The notes below the pieces were generated by a model, which searched no databases, had not been told where the DNA came from, and saw only the letters and a program-made list of their open reading frames with translations. A stretch of DNA of 64,000 nucleotides from the NCBI GenBank assembly GCA_963971425.1, contig OZ020517.1, positions 19,248,904 through 19,312,903 on the forward strand. Reading direction: 5' to 3'. How positions within the stretch are numbered: position 1 is the stretch's first letter; each line of letters begins with the position of its first letter. The DNA comes from Bryoerythrophyllum caledonicum. Its lineage: Eukaryota; Streptophyta; Bryopsida; Pottiales; Pottiaceae. Of this stretch, positions 22,650-33,935 are shown in pieces. Made by a program: the position numbers and the translations under genes.

Positions 22650-23210
22650 AATAATTAAAGAACTAAACAGATCAATTCATTAATTATTCGATTACAATTT
22701 GGAGTCTGAGCTTGCATTTGCAGTTGATCCTGAAGAGATTGCATGGTAGTGTTCAACTTGTCGTACTCCTCATCACTCATATTATCGAGCTCCAACTTTG
22801 CTGCCTTCCGCTCAGACTCCACTTGTTTGAGCTTCAGTGCATTCTCCAGAGCCTCGCGCTAACCCATCGCCAGTTCATTGACTTGGGCGATAAGTCGAGG
22901 TGCATTTGCACGGACAGTATCGCGAGGTGACTGAGGCTGTTTGATGTCCCTCATCAACTGCTGAATCTCCTTTATCAACGGAATCATTTCATGCTGAATA
23001 CGCAATTCTATGGGACTCAAGATCCTCCAGCTCTAACGTCGTCGGTATGTCCCAGCTCTTCCGACCGCACTATCGACCGCCTTGATCTTTCTTCAGACTT
23101 TCTCGTAGAGAAATGATCTGGTCGGGCTTCTCGCGCTTCTTCAGAAACCAATCCCGTTCAACTTGACGGGCACCCTTGCGCTTCTTGAACGCTTCGCTCC
23201 CGTGACTCAT
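22650..23210 (-). pseudogene. Decayed coiled-coil gene
   Basis: ATG 23210-23208 opens MSHGSEAFKKRKGARQVERD, continuing through LKKREKPDQIISLRESLKKDQGGR to TAG 23072-23070. After a frame change near 23015 the minus strand stays open: IQHEMIPLIKEIQQLMRDIKQPQSP, then MG-TAG(22861-22859)-REALENALKLKQVESERKAAKLELDN and a Gln-rich end, terminating near 22655. The product would be about 180 residues, strongly helical and charged. The family is not recognised. Two nonsense codons and one frameshift make it a relic, perhaps a piece of the same transposon gene set. Confidence 0.5.
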
Positions 23211-24730
23211 CCTACCTCCTCAGGCCGGTTACCTAATACGTACCACTACACATACTAGAACTAGTCTCTGTATATAAAAGATTACGATCTCTTATCCATC
23301 TTAGCAAAAGTCCAGGATTAGTGTCAAATCTTCCAGAAAGTGATGGGCTCCAGTCATGTTGCCAAGAACAAGGAACTGCAACAGAAGAAACCGCATTGGA
23401 ATCCCAGAAGCAAAACAGAGGAACAGAACTCCAGCACTGACTCATGATGCTATAAAAACACACATGCACCTTGATCAGTCATTCGACGCCTACGCCAGAA
23501 TGTGGAGTTGAAGACGACCACATTCCTCTAGTGACACATGGTATGTAGCACCGTGAATATACGGAGACGCCGAATTCCAAAGTGACGCACCTGCTTTGCC
23601 ATGGCAGGGCAAAAGTAGCTAGAGGCGGGGAAATCCCATGTGTCACAGCAGATTGGTTGTGTGCTTGCGCAGCGCAGACCAATGCATGCAGCCGTGTCAA
23701 TGAATGCATGTCAACCAAGCTGGCAACCAACGGCAGCAAGCAGAAAAAGAGGCCGAACGTACTCTGATGACGTGCTGGGCAGATGCCGTCCAATCCTGCT
23801 GATCTCCTAACTCAAGTCAGTTGACTCGACTGCTAGTTTATCTCGCGATTGGACATGGTAATCTCCGCCATCAGATAGGATTTGCTTGCTTTTTCCACCA
23901 CTGAGTCTCAAAGTTAACTCGCAGTTCAATCCTCTTCACATGGCTATTTTAATTCCCATGCACGCTCAATCTCATGTGACGGATTGCGGAGTCTAGTGGA
24001 GCTCCGAAGGAGAGTTCGAATTTGAGGTGTGTGTAGGGAGGCGGAGGTTGCTGGAACGGGAGCGTCGGCAAGCGTGACTTCATTCTCCTGGCCGTCGAGG
24101 AGAGCTCATGCAGGTGTGTTTGTATGATAAGAGAGCTGTTGCGACAGATATTTGTGAAGAGGGGGAAGGTCCTGTAGGAGGTGTTGTGTGAAGTGAATTG
24201 TAGGAGTCTTTTTGTCAATTCTAGTCATTGTGTCTTCGCATGTGTTTGGATCCGATGTGACAGTTTGCAGTTGCCATCGTCAGGCGTCCTATTTCAACTG
24301 GGGTGGGAGGTTAACAGATATGATGTAACTCTCCGTGTCCACCGTGAGTTGGTGTTTGTAATCCCTGCGGTGCATACTTCCACAGTCCTATTACCATACA
24401 TGCTAGAATCTCTAGCGTATACTCCACGCTTTTTAATCCTGACGGCGTTGTTTCCATCTGTATTCCATCTGAATCAGCGTGTGTAGGTTCCGTTGTGCCC
24501 ATCTCTGCTAGCAAGCGTCGGCCGAGGACTTACCATACAGCAACTTTAACTTCCAGCCGCTTTTACCTACAGCAACTTCTGACGCCTCAGCAAGTGAGCA
24601 CAGCCAGGTACTTATGGTGTGACCAATCATGACCCAAGCAGAGAAAATGTCAAACATGCAGAGTCTGAAACAATTAAGTGAAAGAACAATGCCGTGTGTG
24701 CGCTGTGAAACAACAAGTTTTGTATAAATA
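23211..24730. other. Gene-free spacer
   Basis: Both strands were read and no gene could be supported. Several frames of 60-100 codons overlap on opposite strands and lack family resemblance. 23500-23780 is GC-richer with mixed composition and might contain a leader of an unrecognised transcript. Confidence 0.45.
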
Positions 24731-24943
24731 CTACACTAAACATCGCATTTAGTGTTGCGCCCAGTAAATGACTTGTAAATGCGGTAAGTTTTTACTCTTT
24801 TTACCAAGAGCACAACTCTCTATAGTATTCAAATAAGAGGATCATCATAAACATAGTTGGTAAAAATATTCACTTAAAGTAAAAACTTATAGCATTTACA
24901 CGTCATTTACTAGGCGCAACACTAAATGTGATGTTTAGTGTAG
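24731..24943. mobile_element. Foldback MITE, CTACACTAAA family
   Basis: 213 bp. The ends CTACACTAAACATCGCA... and ...GATGTTTAGTGTAG are inverted repeats, and pairing continues inward for about 65 bp per arm (AGTAAATGACTTGTAAATGC against GCATTTACACGTCATTTACT). A near-complete hairpin is possible. The middle (CATAGTTGGTAAAAATATTC) is shared with the element at 37407-38576. Confidence 0.85.
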
Positions 24944-25261
24944 TTTGGAGATATTAAGTATATGTTGGTACGCTAGTTCCCAAAGGATACTGCAAGCTCA
25001 GGTTAAGTTCAGGTATGGTATTTAGCATAGTGAATTTCGATCATTTGCTGTTTGTTTTTTTGTTTTTTTGTTTTTTTTGTTTTTTGTTTTTTTGTTTTTT
25101 TTTTGTGTAAGATGTGACGTTCGTGTTAGGCATGCTTGTAGGAATCTGTGAATTTGAAGAAGTCATACTTTTAGGATATAGTCTAGTATGGAATTTGCAA
25201 AAGATTGTGAGAGTTTTATATTTGATATATTTTGGGGTTTTTTTTCTCGTTTTTAGTTGCG

Positions 25262-26518
25262 ATGGCAAGTGGAGCACCAATTGGAAATGTATCCTCGAGT
25301 GCTATTCCTACAGGGAGGAAGGCATTTGTCCCACTGGCATTGGTGACCATTCTCTTCTTCTTGTGGGGTTTTGCTTATGGATTACTGGACGTTTTGAACA
25401 AGCATTTCCAAGAGGTTCTTCATGTGTCCAAGCTCAAGTCCACGGGGCTTCAAGTAGCTTATTTTGGAGCGTATATTGTGTTTCCACCGATTGGGACGCT
25501 GATCGTGAAGAGATTTGGATATAAAGTCTCTATTTTGGTTGGGCTTATGCTTTATGTCATTGGAGCGATTCTCTTTTGGCCGTTTGCTCAAATCATGAGT
25601 TTTGGAGGATTTGTTGCTGCAACATTCATCATAGCATGCGGATTGTCAAATCTTGAGGTTGCAGCAAACACTTATGTCACAGTTTTGGGGAAAGCTGAAT
25701 CCGCTTCATTCCGGTTGAACTTTTCCCAATCTTTCAATGGGTTGGGAAGCTTTGCGGGGCCTTTGATTGCATCAAAGTATTTCTTTGGTTCGGAGCATGC
25801 AGGCAATTTGACTTCGGTCAAATACATCTATGCTGGGATAGCATGTGGAGTTTTTCTTGTGGCTGTTGGCTTCTTCTTTGTAACTCTACCAGAGATTACA
25901 GATGACATGATGTCAGTGGACTCTGATCTTCCAACAAAACCTTTTTACAAGGAGAAGCATTTTCTTGGCGGAGTATTGGCGCAATGGTTATATGTTGCTT
26001 CACAAGTCACGGTCGCAACTTTCTTCATCAACTTGGCGAATGAAGATGGTATACATTCAGATTCAAAGGCTTCTCAACTCTTGTCTTATTCTTTGATTCT
26101 TTTTACTGTTGGCCGCTTCTTTGCTACATTTCTGATGAGGTTCGTTCAAGCTAGGTATATCTTGGGAGTTTATGCAGTCCTTTGTACACTTTTGTGTGCT
26201 CTTTCAGCTGGCCTACATGGGCTCCCAGGCATCATATGTATAATGATACTCTTCTTCTTCGAGTCATGTATGTACCCGACAATCTTCACACTAGCTCTTC
26301 AAGATTTAGGGAAGAGTAGCAAGACAGCAGGAGGTTTCATAGTGATGGGTGTCGGTGGTGGTGCAATCTTCCCGCCTATTGAAGGTGCTATTGCAGACAA
26401 AGTGAGTACTAGAATTGGTCAAATTGTACCAACATTGGGATTTTCTTATCTCATTGTTTATGCATTCTTCCTTGCAAAACCACCAAGTCAACCACTCAAG
26501 GATGTTGAATCTCATTGA
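25262..26518 (+). CDS. FucP-type MFS sugar:H+ symporter
   Basis: 418 residues with about 12 hydrophobic segments, intronless in the coding region. A pyrimidine-rich CGTTTTTAG just before the ATG suggests a 5'-UTR intron. Family signatures: FFLWGFAYGLLDVLNKHFQ near residues 32-50 with the acidic residue at D43 (matching E. coli FucP Asp46); RFGYK loop; GLSNLEVAANTYVTVLG with E132 (matching FucP Glu135); and FRLNFSQSFNGLGSF near 150-163. FucP couples uptake of L-fucose or related sugars to protons at the plasma membrane; substrate here unknown. It is most like the fungal and bacterial branch in my memory ('LETAANPYLTVxG' and 'FNGxG'), and lack of introns contrasts with neighbouring genes. Horizontal acquisition is possible. 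No lesions seen, so it is probably functional. Confidence 0.85.
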   Translation: MASGAPIGNVSSSAIPTGRKAFVPLALVTILFFLWGFAYGLLDVLNKHFQEVLHVSKLKSTGLQVAYFGAYIVFPPIGTLIVKRFGYKVSILVGLMLYVIGAILFWPFAQIMSFGGFVAATFIIACGLSNLEVAANTYVTVLGKAESASFRLNFSQSFNGLGSFAGPLIASKYFFGSEHAGNLTSVKYIYAGIACGVFLVAVGFFFVTLPEITDDMMSVDSDLPTKPFYKEKHFLGGVLAQWLYVASQVTVATFFINLANEDGIHSDSKASQLLSYSLILFTVGRFFATFLMRFVQARYILGVYAVLCTLLCALSAGLHGLPGIICIMILFFFESCMYPTIFTLALQDLGKSSKTAGGFIVMGVGGGAIFPPIEGAIADKVSTRIGQIVPTLGFSYLIVYAFFLAKPPSQPLKDVESH

Positions 26519-27537
26519 GTTAGACTCTACCAAGCAATAGATTATGATGGTCTAGTTAGTTAGGATACACTAACTAGAAATTTTGAAAAGATTCAATACT
26601 ATGTATCATACATATTATATGAGTATATATTATATTTTACATTTAACATGTGCCTCCACTACTTACTATAAAAATAAGCTGGATTACTTGACATGGTCGA
26701 AACCCCTAAACCCTGACCCACATTCAAAAGCATAACAAATATCCAATTGACCACAGCAAACCAAAAGAACCCTCCCGCCAAAAATCAACTCTCAAAAGAG
26801 AACACCAAACAAAGACCTCCACCAAATCCAAGCCAAAATCAAGCCCACCCGTAGATATCAGCTGCATACATGTTCATTTCACTTGTATCGTTTAGTGGAC
26901 AGTACTATCAATTGACATGTAGGTGTGGTTGACGACAAAAATGTTGCTTTTAATGTATAAGGCAGTCTTGGTTTGGGATCTGCTCTTTCTAAGTATCTCT
27001 ACAACGCCTGAAATCAATAAATTACTGAAAGTACAGCCAAAAGATTTGTGGACAGTGAAGCATGAGCCAGAGTCACAGTAATTTCTAGCGTCATGGCAAA
27101 TTGATCCGATATTCTCACCATAATGTTCCGCAGATTATTGTGTCTAGTATCACACTTAGAACTGCACGTACCATTGTAAGCGAGACACGGAAGCACAAGC
27201 CACATTGCAAAAGAGTGCAGATCCGAGCCCCAATTGCTCAGTAAAATAGGAGCTTTTTGCAACCACAAGAATTAAGTTTTCACGGTTGAGCTTCCAAATG
27301 ACCAGAATGTTTGAAGGCTTGAAGGCTCTAAGGGCACTGTCATTTTTCAGCGCCAATTCTCCATCACCCACTATTTCACCTAAGTAGCCTCGTTCGGAAA
27401 AAACCACGAACAAGTATCTGACAGCTCTGGGAAAGCTATGAAATGTCGTGCAAACTCCAATATCGTACAAAGGACCTATTGGTGTGCATATTCAACGACA
27501 TAATTCTGCAACTCTTTAGTGTCTAGACGAGCATGTT
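26519..27537. other. Convergent intergenic region (3' UTRs)
   Basis: Lies between the transporter (plus) and the esterase (minus), which converge. No gene is supported. Minus-strand open frames at 27014-27470 fall where the esterase 3' UTR is expected. Confidence 0.5.
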
Positions 27538-30323
27538 CTAGTCATTCCCTGAGGCTCGATTTTCAAGCTCAAGGAGCTTAATGGAATCTTTTATATGTGC
27601 AATCAAACCTGCTCCTTCAAATTGCACCGGCCACACATACTTCACCTGGAATGGAAAGTCAAACTAAGTTATATGCATGCAAACTCGCCTGTAAAGCCTA
27701 ATTGATAAACTCACGCCTCTGATTTTAAAAGGAAGATAACTAGTCTGCTAAAGCGAAATGGACAAAGTACGACTTGGGAGGGGAACTAGAAAGAAAAAGG
27801 CGTACATGAAAATGGTTGTGCGCAAGAAATGGTATTGCAGCCGAGTGGAAATTCATGTCAACCTTATTCCAGCTCACTTGCTGCAAGCCTCGTATCATCT
27901 CCTCTGTCCCATAGCAGAAAAGGAAATAAACAAAGCATCCTCAGTTAATCAAATCTAGGTCACAATAGATATACAAGTAAAATAAATTAATGACAGACAT
28001 TACCTTCGACAGTTTTATGATAAGAGATGCCAATTATTGAGCTTCTAGGTGCAATTTGCGCAATCGCTTTCTTCTTCGCAGTTTCTGGCTTAAACTTCGG
28101 TTTGGCGCTCGCTACTGCAGGGCAGAATGTTTCGCTGACAATGTGTCGATAGCCATCTAATGACCTGTGAGGCGGCTGCACACTCAAGGAAAAGATTATC
28201 AGTACTGTAGTGCATTACTCCCTATATGAGAAGCAGTTCAAAATAATGGGAGCCAAGGAACATACTGAAGTCAGCTCAGCCTCTCTTCGTATAGATGATG
28301 TCCGCCAACCCACCATCTCTGAAATGATCAGTTAAGTGATCAATGTGTACTTTCACAAAACTGAAGTGATAGCTTTTGTAGCTTCTATAAACAATGTACA
28401 ATACTTTGAAAAACTGGCATCGACACCCGGATCAGGAAGAGGATACGGTCAAAGGTGACATTCGCATATGTCACTCTTGAATTGAAAGCTCGCAGTGCAG
28501 ATCTGCAATCTCAACCAGGACACGAACAACCATATGACCAAAGATGCAAATATTCATGAGTACTTTATGCTTGCCAATATCTACGCGTTCATGTCCAGAG
28601 ATTGCTTACTAAACTGCCTAATTTAGGAGAACTGCGAATAGTGAATAACCTAACGAAGCTGTCATCTCCAACAGCGAGCTTCACACCTTGCAGAAATTGG
28701 ATATGATGTTCAGTATTGGTTAGAATGCTTACATGAAGCGACCTTCACTGCAATCGGTGGCCATTCGCAACAAGAGAGGGGACTCATCGGGCTCTCCATC
28801 TGTAAGAAACAGCTGCCGCGCTGTCCTCCCCACAGTGAACACGGCTGCAAGCTCCTCCAACACCGGCATTCCAAAAGCCATGGGTAGCTGTAGCAATCTG
28901 CCCCTCAGTTACAAAGACCGACCTGCTTGAAATGGAAAATTAAAGCGCCCCATGGATATCAACGACTGCAGCTCCTACACAGAAAAACGTGGAATCGCTT
29001 CAAGTAGGCAAGACATACCGACTTGTTCCCTCGCATTCCCAGATGCGGAGTGGCGATGGTGACGAACTGCACGGGCTCAAGACCAGCTATGGTGCAGTCC
29101 TTGGGGTTGTAGAGGCTGGCAATGGCGTAACGCTGGAAAAGACCTCCCAGTGAGTGTGCCAGAAAAGATATCCGCTTCAATCCAGGTTTCGTCCTCGCGA
29201 TCTGCCACACCTGGAAATTCCCTTTTAAAGCTCAGTACGATGTTTCCATATTTGAACTTAAGAGAATTAGGATTCAGCTCACCTCATCTGCCAAGCGCTT
29301 TCCAGCCAAGTCCACTCCAACAAACGTTTGGAACGTCGGGTTGGCGCTGCTTGCTGCAATTCCAAAGCGAAGATATAAGCATGATTTGCAATTCAAGAGG
29401 AAAGTCTTGGTTTGGAGAAAAAGAACCCTTACCATGAATCAAGAAACTGCTCCCAAGTTCACTTTGAAATACTTCGGTCACGTCGTCCCAATCTTTAGGG
29501 CTGCGAAACACCACAAATCCTTAAACCTGCCGCTGTTGGAAATGAACACACTGCCAAATCAACCGAAGTGAAAAGAAATGCCAACCCTGCATTGATCCCG
29601 TGGACGAGAACAAGGAGATGCTCCGCCAACGAGCTCCTCTGGCTTCGTTTCCGATTCCGATTGATCGTGATTGAGCTTTGGACCTGAGAGGAAGTACTGG
29701 TTTCACTTCGGAAAACCTCCCCACTTTGCACCATCCCTCGTGCATCTTGGCTCACTACAGGCTTCGCTGCACAACTCAACACACATCAGACATCAGTCCT
29801 CAAACACCCAAATCGGACAAGTGCTACAGCTCTCAAAAACTGGAACCATACTTTTCCACAAACAAAACATCGTAGCATGAGAGGCCCTACGCATCAAATA
29901 TAAATGGGCCCAGAAATGGAGCAAGTTCACTTGAATCCTCTCAACCCACTGATTAACCTAAAAGTTACTATATCACACCCCAAGCCTTGAAAGAAATGCC
30001 TGCACCAACATCCAACTGAAATGAAGCCATACAGCGATGGAATCCTCAACCGGGAAGCCTTCTCTATAATACAAAACTACAATCAACTCCTTATCGGCAA
30101 CATATGTACTAAATTCGTGCATAAAATTTCCAGATGCGAAGTCTAAGCATAGCTGCCAGAAACAAACCGAATCATGCAGCATGGCATCATATTCATCACC
30201 TCGAAGCTCAGACGAGACCTTGCAACATCTCCACCGGCTCAGTTTTTTTCTAGTGAACCATGATCCACCAGGTACCGCATTCGCCACAAACTCGGAGCTG
30301 GGAATAAGCGCGCTTGCTGCCAT
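27538..30323 (-). CDS. DUF676-type putative serine esterase/lipase, 11 exons
   Basis: Exons: 30323-30200, 29766-29586, 29500-29433, 29353-29283, 29210-29019, 28887-28733, 28502-28447, 28318-28266, 28175-28004, 27903-27806, 27645-27538. Phases close throughout, giving 425 residues. The alpha/beta-hydrolase fold is shown by HLLVLVHGINAG (oxyanion region), the nucleophile elbow ISFLAHSLGGLFQRYAIA (GxSxGG, catalytic Ser), VTIATPHLGMRGNKS, GRTARQLFLTDG, the acid region ANVTFDQMVGWRTSSIRR and the likely catalytic His in FHSAAIPFLAHNHFH. This order and the late EEMIRGLQQVSWNKVD motif match plant DUF676 'putative serine esterase' proteins. Such enzymes hydrolyse ester bonds of lipids; substrate unknown. 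The first ~60 residues (MAASALIPSSEF...) look transit-peptide- or linker-like. Start is the first ATG of exon 1. No lesions seen. Confidence 0.85.
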
Positions 30324-30674
30324 GATCAGCAGCTGGAATCTGATCTGATAAGGTAACTATCTTATGTCAGGTTTGTTCCATCACATGACATGATCCATGG
30401 AAGTTTCATGTTGTGGGAGAAGTCTTTCAGTTGTTTTGGTTGTGTTGATGTGCAAGCGGAGGTGATTCATGATCTGCAGTGGAGGTTTGTTGATTGAAGC
30501 CGCGATCCATGTGCATCACAGGTTTGGCTTTCATGGAGATGTGCTGGATTGCACTCCACGCCGCCCAACTTGTGGAGCCAACCAGTGAGTGAGTAAAAGG
30601 TTGGATCACCCAAAACCACTGGACCTAAAACCACATAGTTCTTAGAGCTCAGGAGAAAGAACCTAGGCTGTCAC

Positions 30675-31701
30675 TAAGGTAAGACAACCCAAAACCGATT
30701 GGCGACCGAAAACTGACTGGCGACCCCAGTACTGTAGTTGGGTCGCGCACATACTCACTAGCGGGGCAGGTTTGGTGCCTAATCCATGTCCGATGAGAAA
30801 GAAACGTCCTGACATGCTGAACAGACCAACATGTGAAGCAATTGCTTTTCCCGTGATTTGGCGGCCTAACGGTGGTTTGCTCCCCAACTCGACGTGTTGG
30901 TCGGTTCGGCACTTCGGGATACTAACATCCCACCTATGCCCTAGGCTGGTGGATTTGCTCCCAAACGACCCAAATTTGCTGGCCTTCAAGTGGTACTACA
31001 CACGTACCCAAGCACAGCCCCAACTGGAACTCAACGTCATTGGTGGGCCCCAGGTGACCTAGAAAAATCTAGGTCTAATAATGAAAATTCTACTTTGGCT
31101 TGTGTGAACGCAGCTCGGTACTATCCTCTCAGGAACGCATTGGGAACTCATAGGAAATGCAATAGAACTCTTAGAGAACACTTTGGGAACGTTTAGCCGC
31201 CAAAATAATTGTGAAGTAATCGACGTCTTGTATGAAGCAATTGGCAATTACTGTGAAGCGATTGACGTTCAATTTGAAGCAATTAGCTTTTTCTATGAAG
31301 TGGTCGGCAATTACTGTGAAGCAATTGACGTTTACTATGGAGACCTAGGCAAAAATCGGTGTCAATTTCAGGAATTCGCAGCAGATATGGTAAACCAAAC
31401 CAAACTGCTAGCTTGCATGTGCGGGGTGCGGTCTACCGTTGGGCCCAACTTTGGTAGGGCATGTCACTGGCACCGCAGGTCCAGAGGGCAATCGTTCACC
31501 AACATGTGTGTAGCCCTACTGCTCCCTTCTATATCCTTCCTAAATTTCAAGGAGGAACTAGAGCTTGTCATCACATGACTTATAAATCCATTGGTCAATG
31601 CATATGTCATGTAATTTTCTTCCTGAAATGATGAAATCTAGGAATTTGTATGGAAGGAAGTGGTTTTGGATTGCCAGTCTATTTTGGGTTGTCCTACCTT
31701 A
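30675..31701. mobile_element. Non-autonomous element with TAAGGTARGACAACCC ends
   Basis: TAAGGTAAGACAACCCAAAA at 30675 is the inverted counterpart of TTTTGGGTTGTCCTACCTTA ending at 31701; related GACTGGC/GCCAGTC stretches continue inward. About 1.03 kb, no transposase. Related end sequences occur again at 31757-31833 and, inverted, at 32322-32416, so termini of this family are clustered here. Confidence 0.6.
31210..31356 (+). repeat. Seven 21-bp units encoding heptads
   Basis: Units begin at 31210, 31231, 31252, 31273, 31294, 31315 and 31336 with consensus TATGAAGCAATTGRCAATTAC/TGTGAAGCAATTGACGTTYAC. In one frame (open 31183-31578, no ATG near the start) they read CEVIDVL, YEAIGNY, CEAIDVQ, FEAISFF, YEVVGNY, CEAIDVY, YGDLGKN. 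They may be non-coding. Confidence 0.8.
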
Positions 31702-31734
31702 TATTACTTACGCAATTACCAACTAATACACAAG

Positions 31735-32416
31735 TGATGTTATGATGCCTTACATTTCCATCGTGAAATCTAGGAATGGCATAGAAGTTGGTGGGGTTAG
31801 GTGAAAGGTGGTTTTGGGTTATTCTACCTTATTGTGGATATAAAAAAGGTGAGGTCTTTGGAGGTACCTTAGAATATGCCCTATAGTTGTGAATTTGAGG
31901 TCATTTAAGTGGGCTTTTAGAAGGGCTATTTTTAGGACGTGGGAAGAAGTTGTATGTGCTTGTCCCACAAGTCCTAGAAATCTTGCCCTCAAATTTTCTT
32001 TAGGCCCATGAGTGACAAGAACAAGTGAACACTAATGTTGAAGCCAAGAATGAGGGCACTCTATAGAAGCTTCACTATAGGGTGCACCTCTATTTTTACA
32101 AGGACTCACGGGACGTGTTGATGCAAGTGTTGGTGGGGAGCGGTCAGCATGTTCTTCGGCTTGCTAGTCTAGTGGTTTTCAGCGTTTCAGTGCTCAGTTG
32201 CGTGAACTATTTGCGATGCTCTTACTAGCATCTTGGATTGTTTTGGGATATGGATTGAAGACAAAATGGGCCTATTTTTAATTTATTGTGGATATTGGGA
32301 TTGGATGAAAGCATTATGAGTAAAAGAACCCAAAACCACCAACTCCCCTAAATCCACCAACTTCTATGTAATTCCTAGATTTCATAATGAAATAGTAGGC
32401 CTTCATAACATCACTA
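31735..32416. mobile_element. MITE-like segment with ~95-bp inverted termini
   Basis: GTGATGTTATGATGCCT... (31735 to about 31830) is inverted as ...AGGCCTTCATAACATCAC (about 32322-32416), sharing TTTCATRATGAAATCTAGGAAT-type and CCAAAACCACC-type blocks. The 490-bp interior has no gene. Confidence 0.6.
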
Positions 32417-32762
32417 ATGAGGTTTTTTTTTATCTTAGGGGACATGATTCAAGTCCTAATTAGTTATATGTACCTTTGGTGGCATTTCATGAAATTCTGT
32501 ATATGGAAAATCTTTGAAATTTGGATGTTGTTATGGATCAATGTTTGTTGAACGTTGCCAAAGTAATGGATGTCTTGTTTATACACGTTGAATTCATTCT
32601 TGTCACCCTCAATAAATCATATCATCATGATTTATTTAATATCATGGATTTTAATTTAATATATTCCAAGCATAATCAAAATTCTAGATCCAAAGCAGAA
32701 TAATAATATTATGTTGGATTACAAATATTTCTATTTAATTCAAAATGGATTCATTACTATAT

Positions 32763-33262
32763 GAGCATCTCCACTATGGCGACACTTATCCTAGCAGAAA
32801 TGCTAGGGGACGCCTCCACGTAAAGATGCCCCACCTTCTGATTCCAGATGTAAGCTACAGCATAGGTCCGGGCAACAAGGTCGCTCACGCAAGGCCGAGG
32901 CACCATCTTTATTAGCCCTCGTTGTTTGTTGCGAGCCGCAAGTGCATTAAACCGTCCGAGTCCCGTAGGATTATATCTAAATTCAATTACATGCACGGTT
33001 TGCTTATTCACATGCCTTTTCAAATGCAAGAACCGCCGCAACCACTACCGCCCTGCCATGTGACGACACGAAAGTGGTAGGCGTACCTGGAATATTTTAC
33101 GTCCCCACGTCAAAAGCAAGAATATCTTTGACCCCGCGCCACGCCGGAGCAAGCCCCTAGAGGGAGATGGCGGCACACTTGGGCACGATGGGGGGCCCAT
33201 TTGTTGAAGATCCACCAGCCCGGACATTCCTATTGGGACAGCGAGGCTTGATGGAGATGCTC
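32763..33262. mobile_element. MITE with GAGCATCTCCA termini
   Basis: Begins GAGCATCTCCACTATGGC and ends GGCTTGATGGAGATGCTC: 11 bp perfect at the tip, then a weaker match. 500 bp, GC-richer than its surroundings. GAGCATCTCCA tips are common in plant hAT- or PIF/Harbinger-type MITEs (from memory). The target duplication is unclear. Confidence 0.6.
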
Positions 33263-33539
33263 TAACACCTTTTTACATCTCTACATGACATTTTGGCCTT
33301 AGGGCGGCATTTGTTATTTTGAGCGGGTTCCTACGATATCACTACATTCATGTTTCACATTGCACTTCTAGAATAAAGTTATGGTATATTAGTGCAAATT
33401 TGTTGGACTTTTTTCGTCCTAAGCATATTCAATGTTTTTGCTACAACCTTCAATACACGTTGAGATTTTTGGCACGGATACAAAATATCATTTTGTTTGA
33501 GATTGTCAAACAAAAGTATTGCCTTTAACATAAGAAATT

Positions 33540-33935
33540 TGTTTTAACATAGATCAAACAATTTTGAAGTAGTGAACATAGTTCTTTGTAGAATTGTTTC
33601 AAATATGCTACATCCGTCTTCTACCTCTAAAAACTTGTGTTCAAGCAAGTGACATCATGTAAAATATGATGGTATAAATCTAGAACTTGTGTGATTATAT
33701 AAATATTTGGCACAAGTGAAGTCAAAGTCTGTTTGATCTCTAGTACCTTTTTAATTACTTCAAATAGTATAATATACCAATTAGTGCGGTCAATTTTTGT
33801 GAGCATGTAATTTTATTAGCTTAGATTAATACCATATTGTAAAAAAATGGACAAAAAATTGTTTGTTTCCATTCCAACTCTCTACATAAGATTAGGCCAT
33901 TTCAAAGTGTTTTTGGTGTGAAATTGTTAAGGAAT
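33540..33935 (-). mobile_element. Truncated piggyBac-like element copy (inverted)
   Basis: The 'caaatatgctacatccgtcttctacctctaaaaac' and 'tttcaaagtgtttttggtgtgaaattgttaagg' blocks match, in reverse, the left half of the 37416-38360 element. The far end is absent. Confidence 0.6.

Noticed and set aside
1-23210. Alternative genetic code or programmed stop-codon read-through
   Set aside because: All three stop codons interrupt the relic frames, while intact housekeeping genes in the same window use standard termination and contain no in-frame stops.
27014-27470. Minus-strand frames of 84 and 104 codons
   Set aside because: They lie just past the esterase stop codon where 3' UTR is expected and show no family resemblance.
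28930-28975. Extra esterase exon (TCGTTGATATCCATGGGG)
   Set aside because: Including it breaks the phase and the family order; joining RGNKS to LPMAFGMPVLEELA gives the expected protein.
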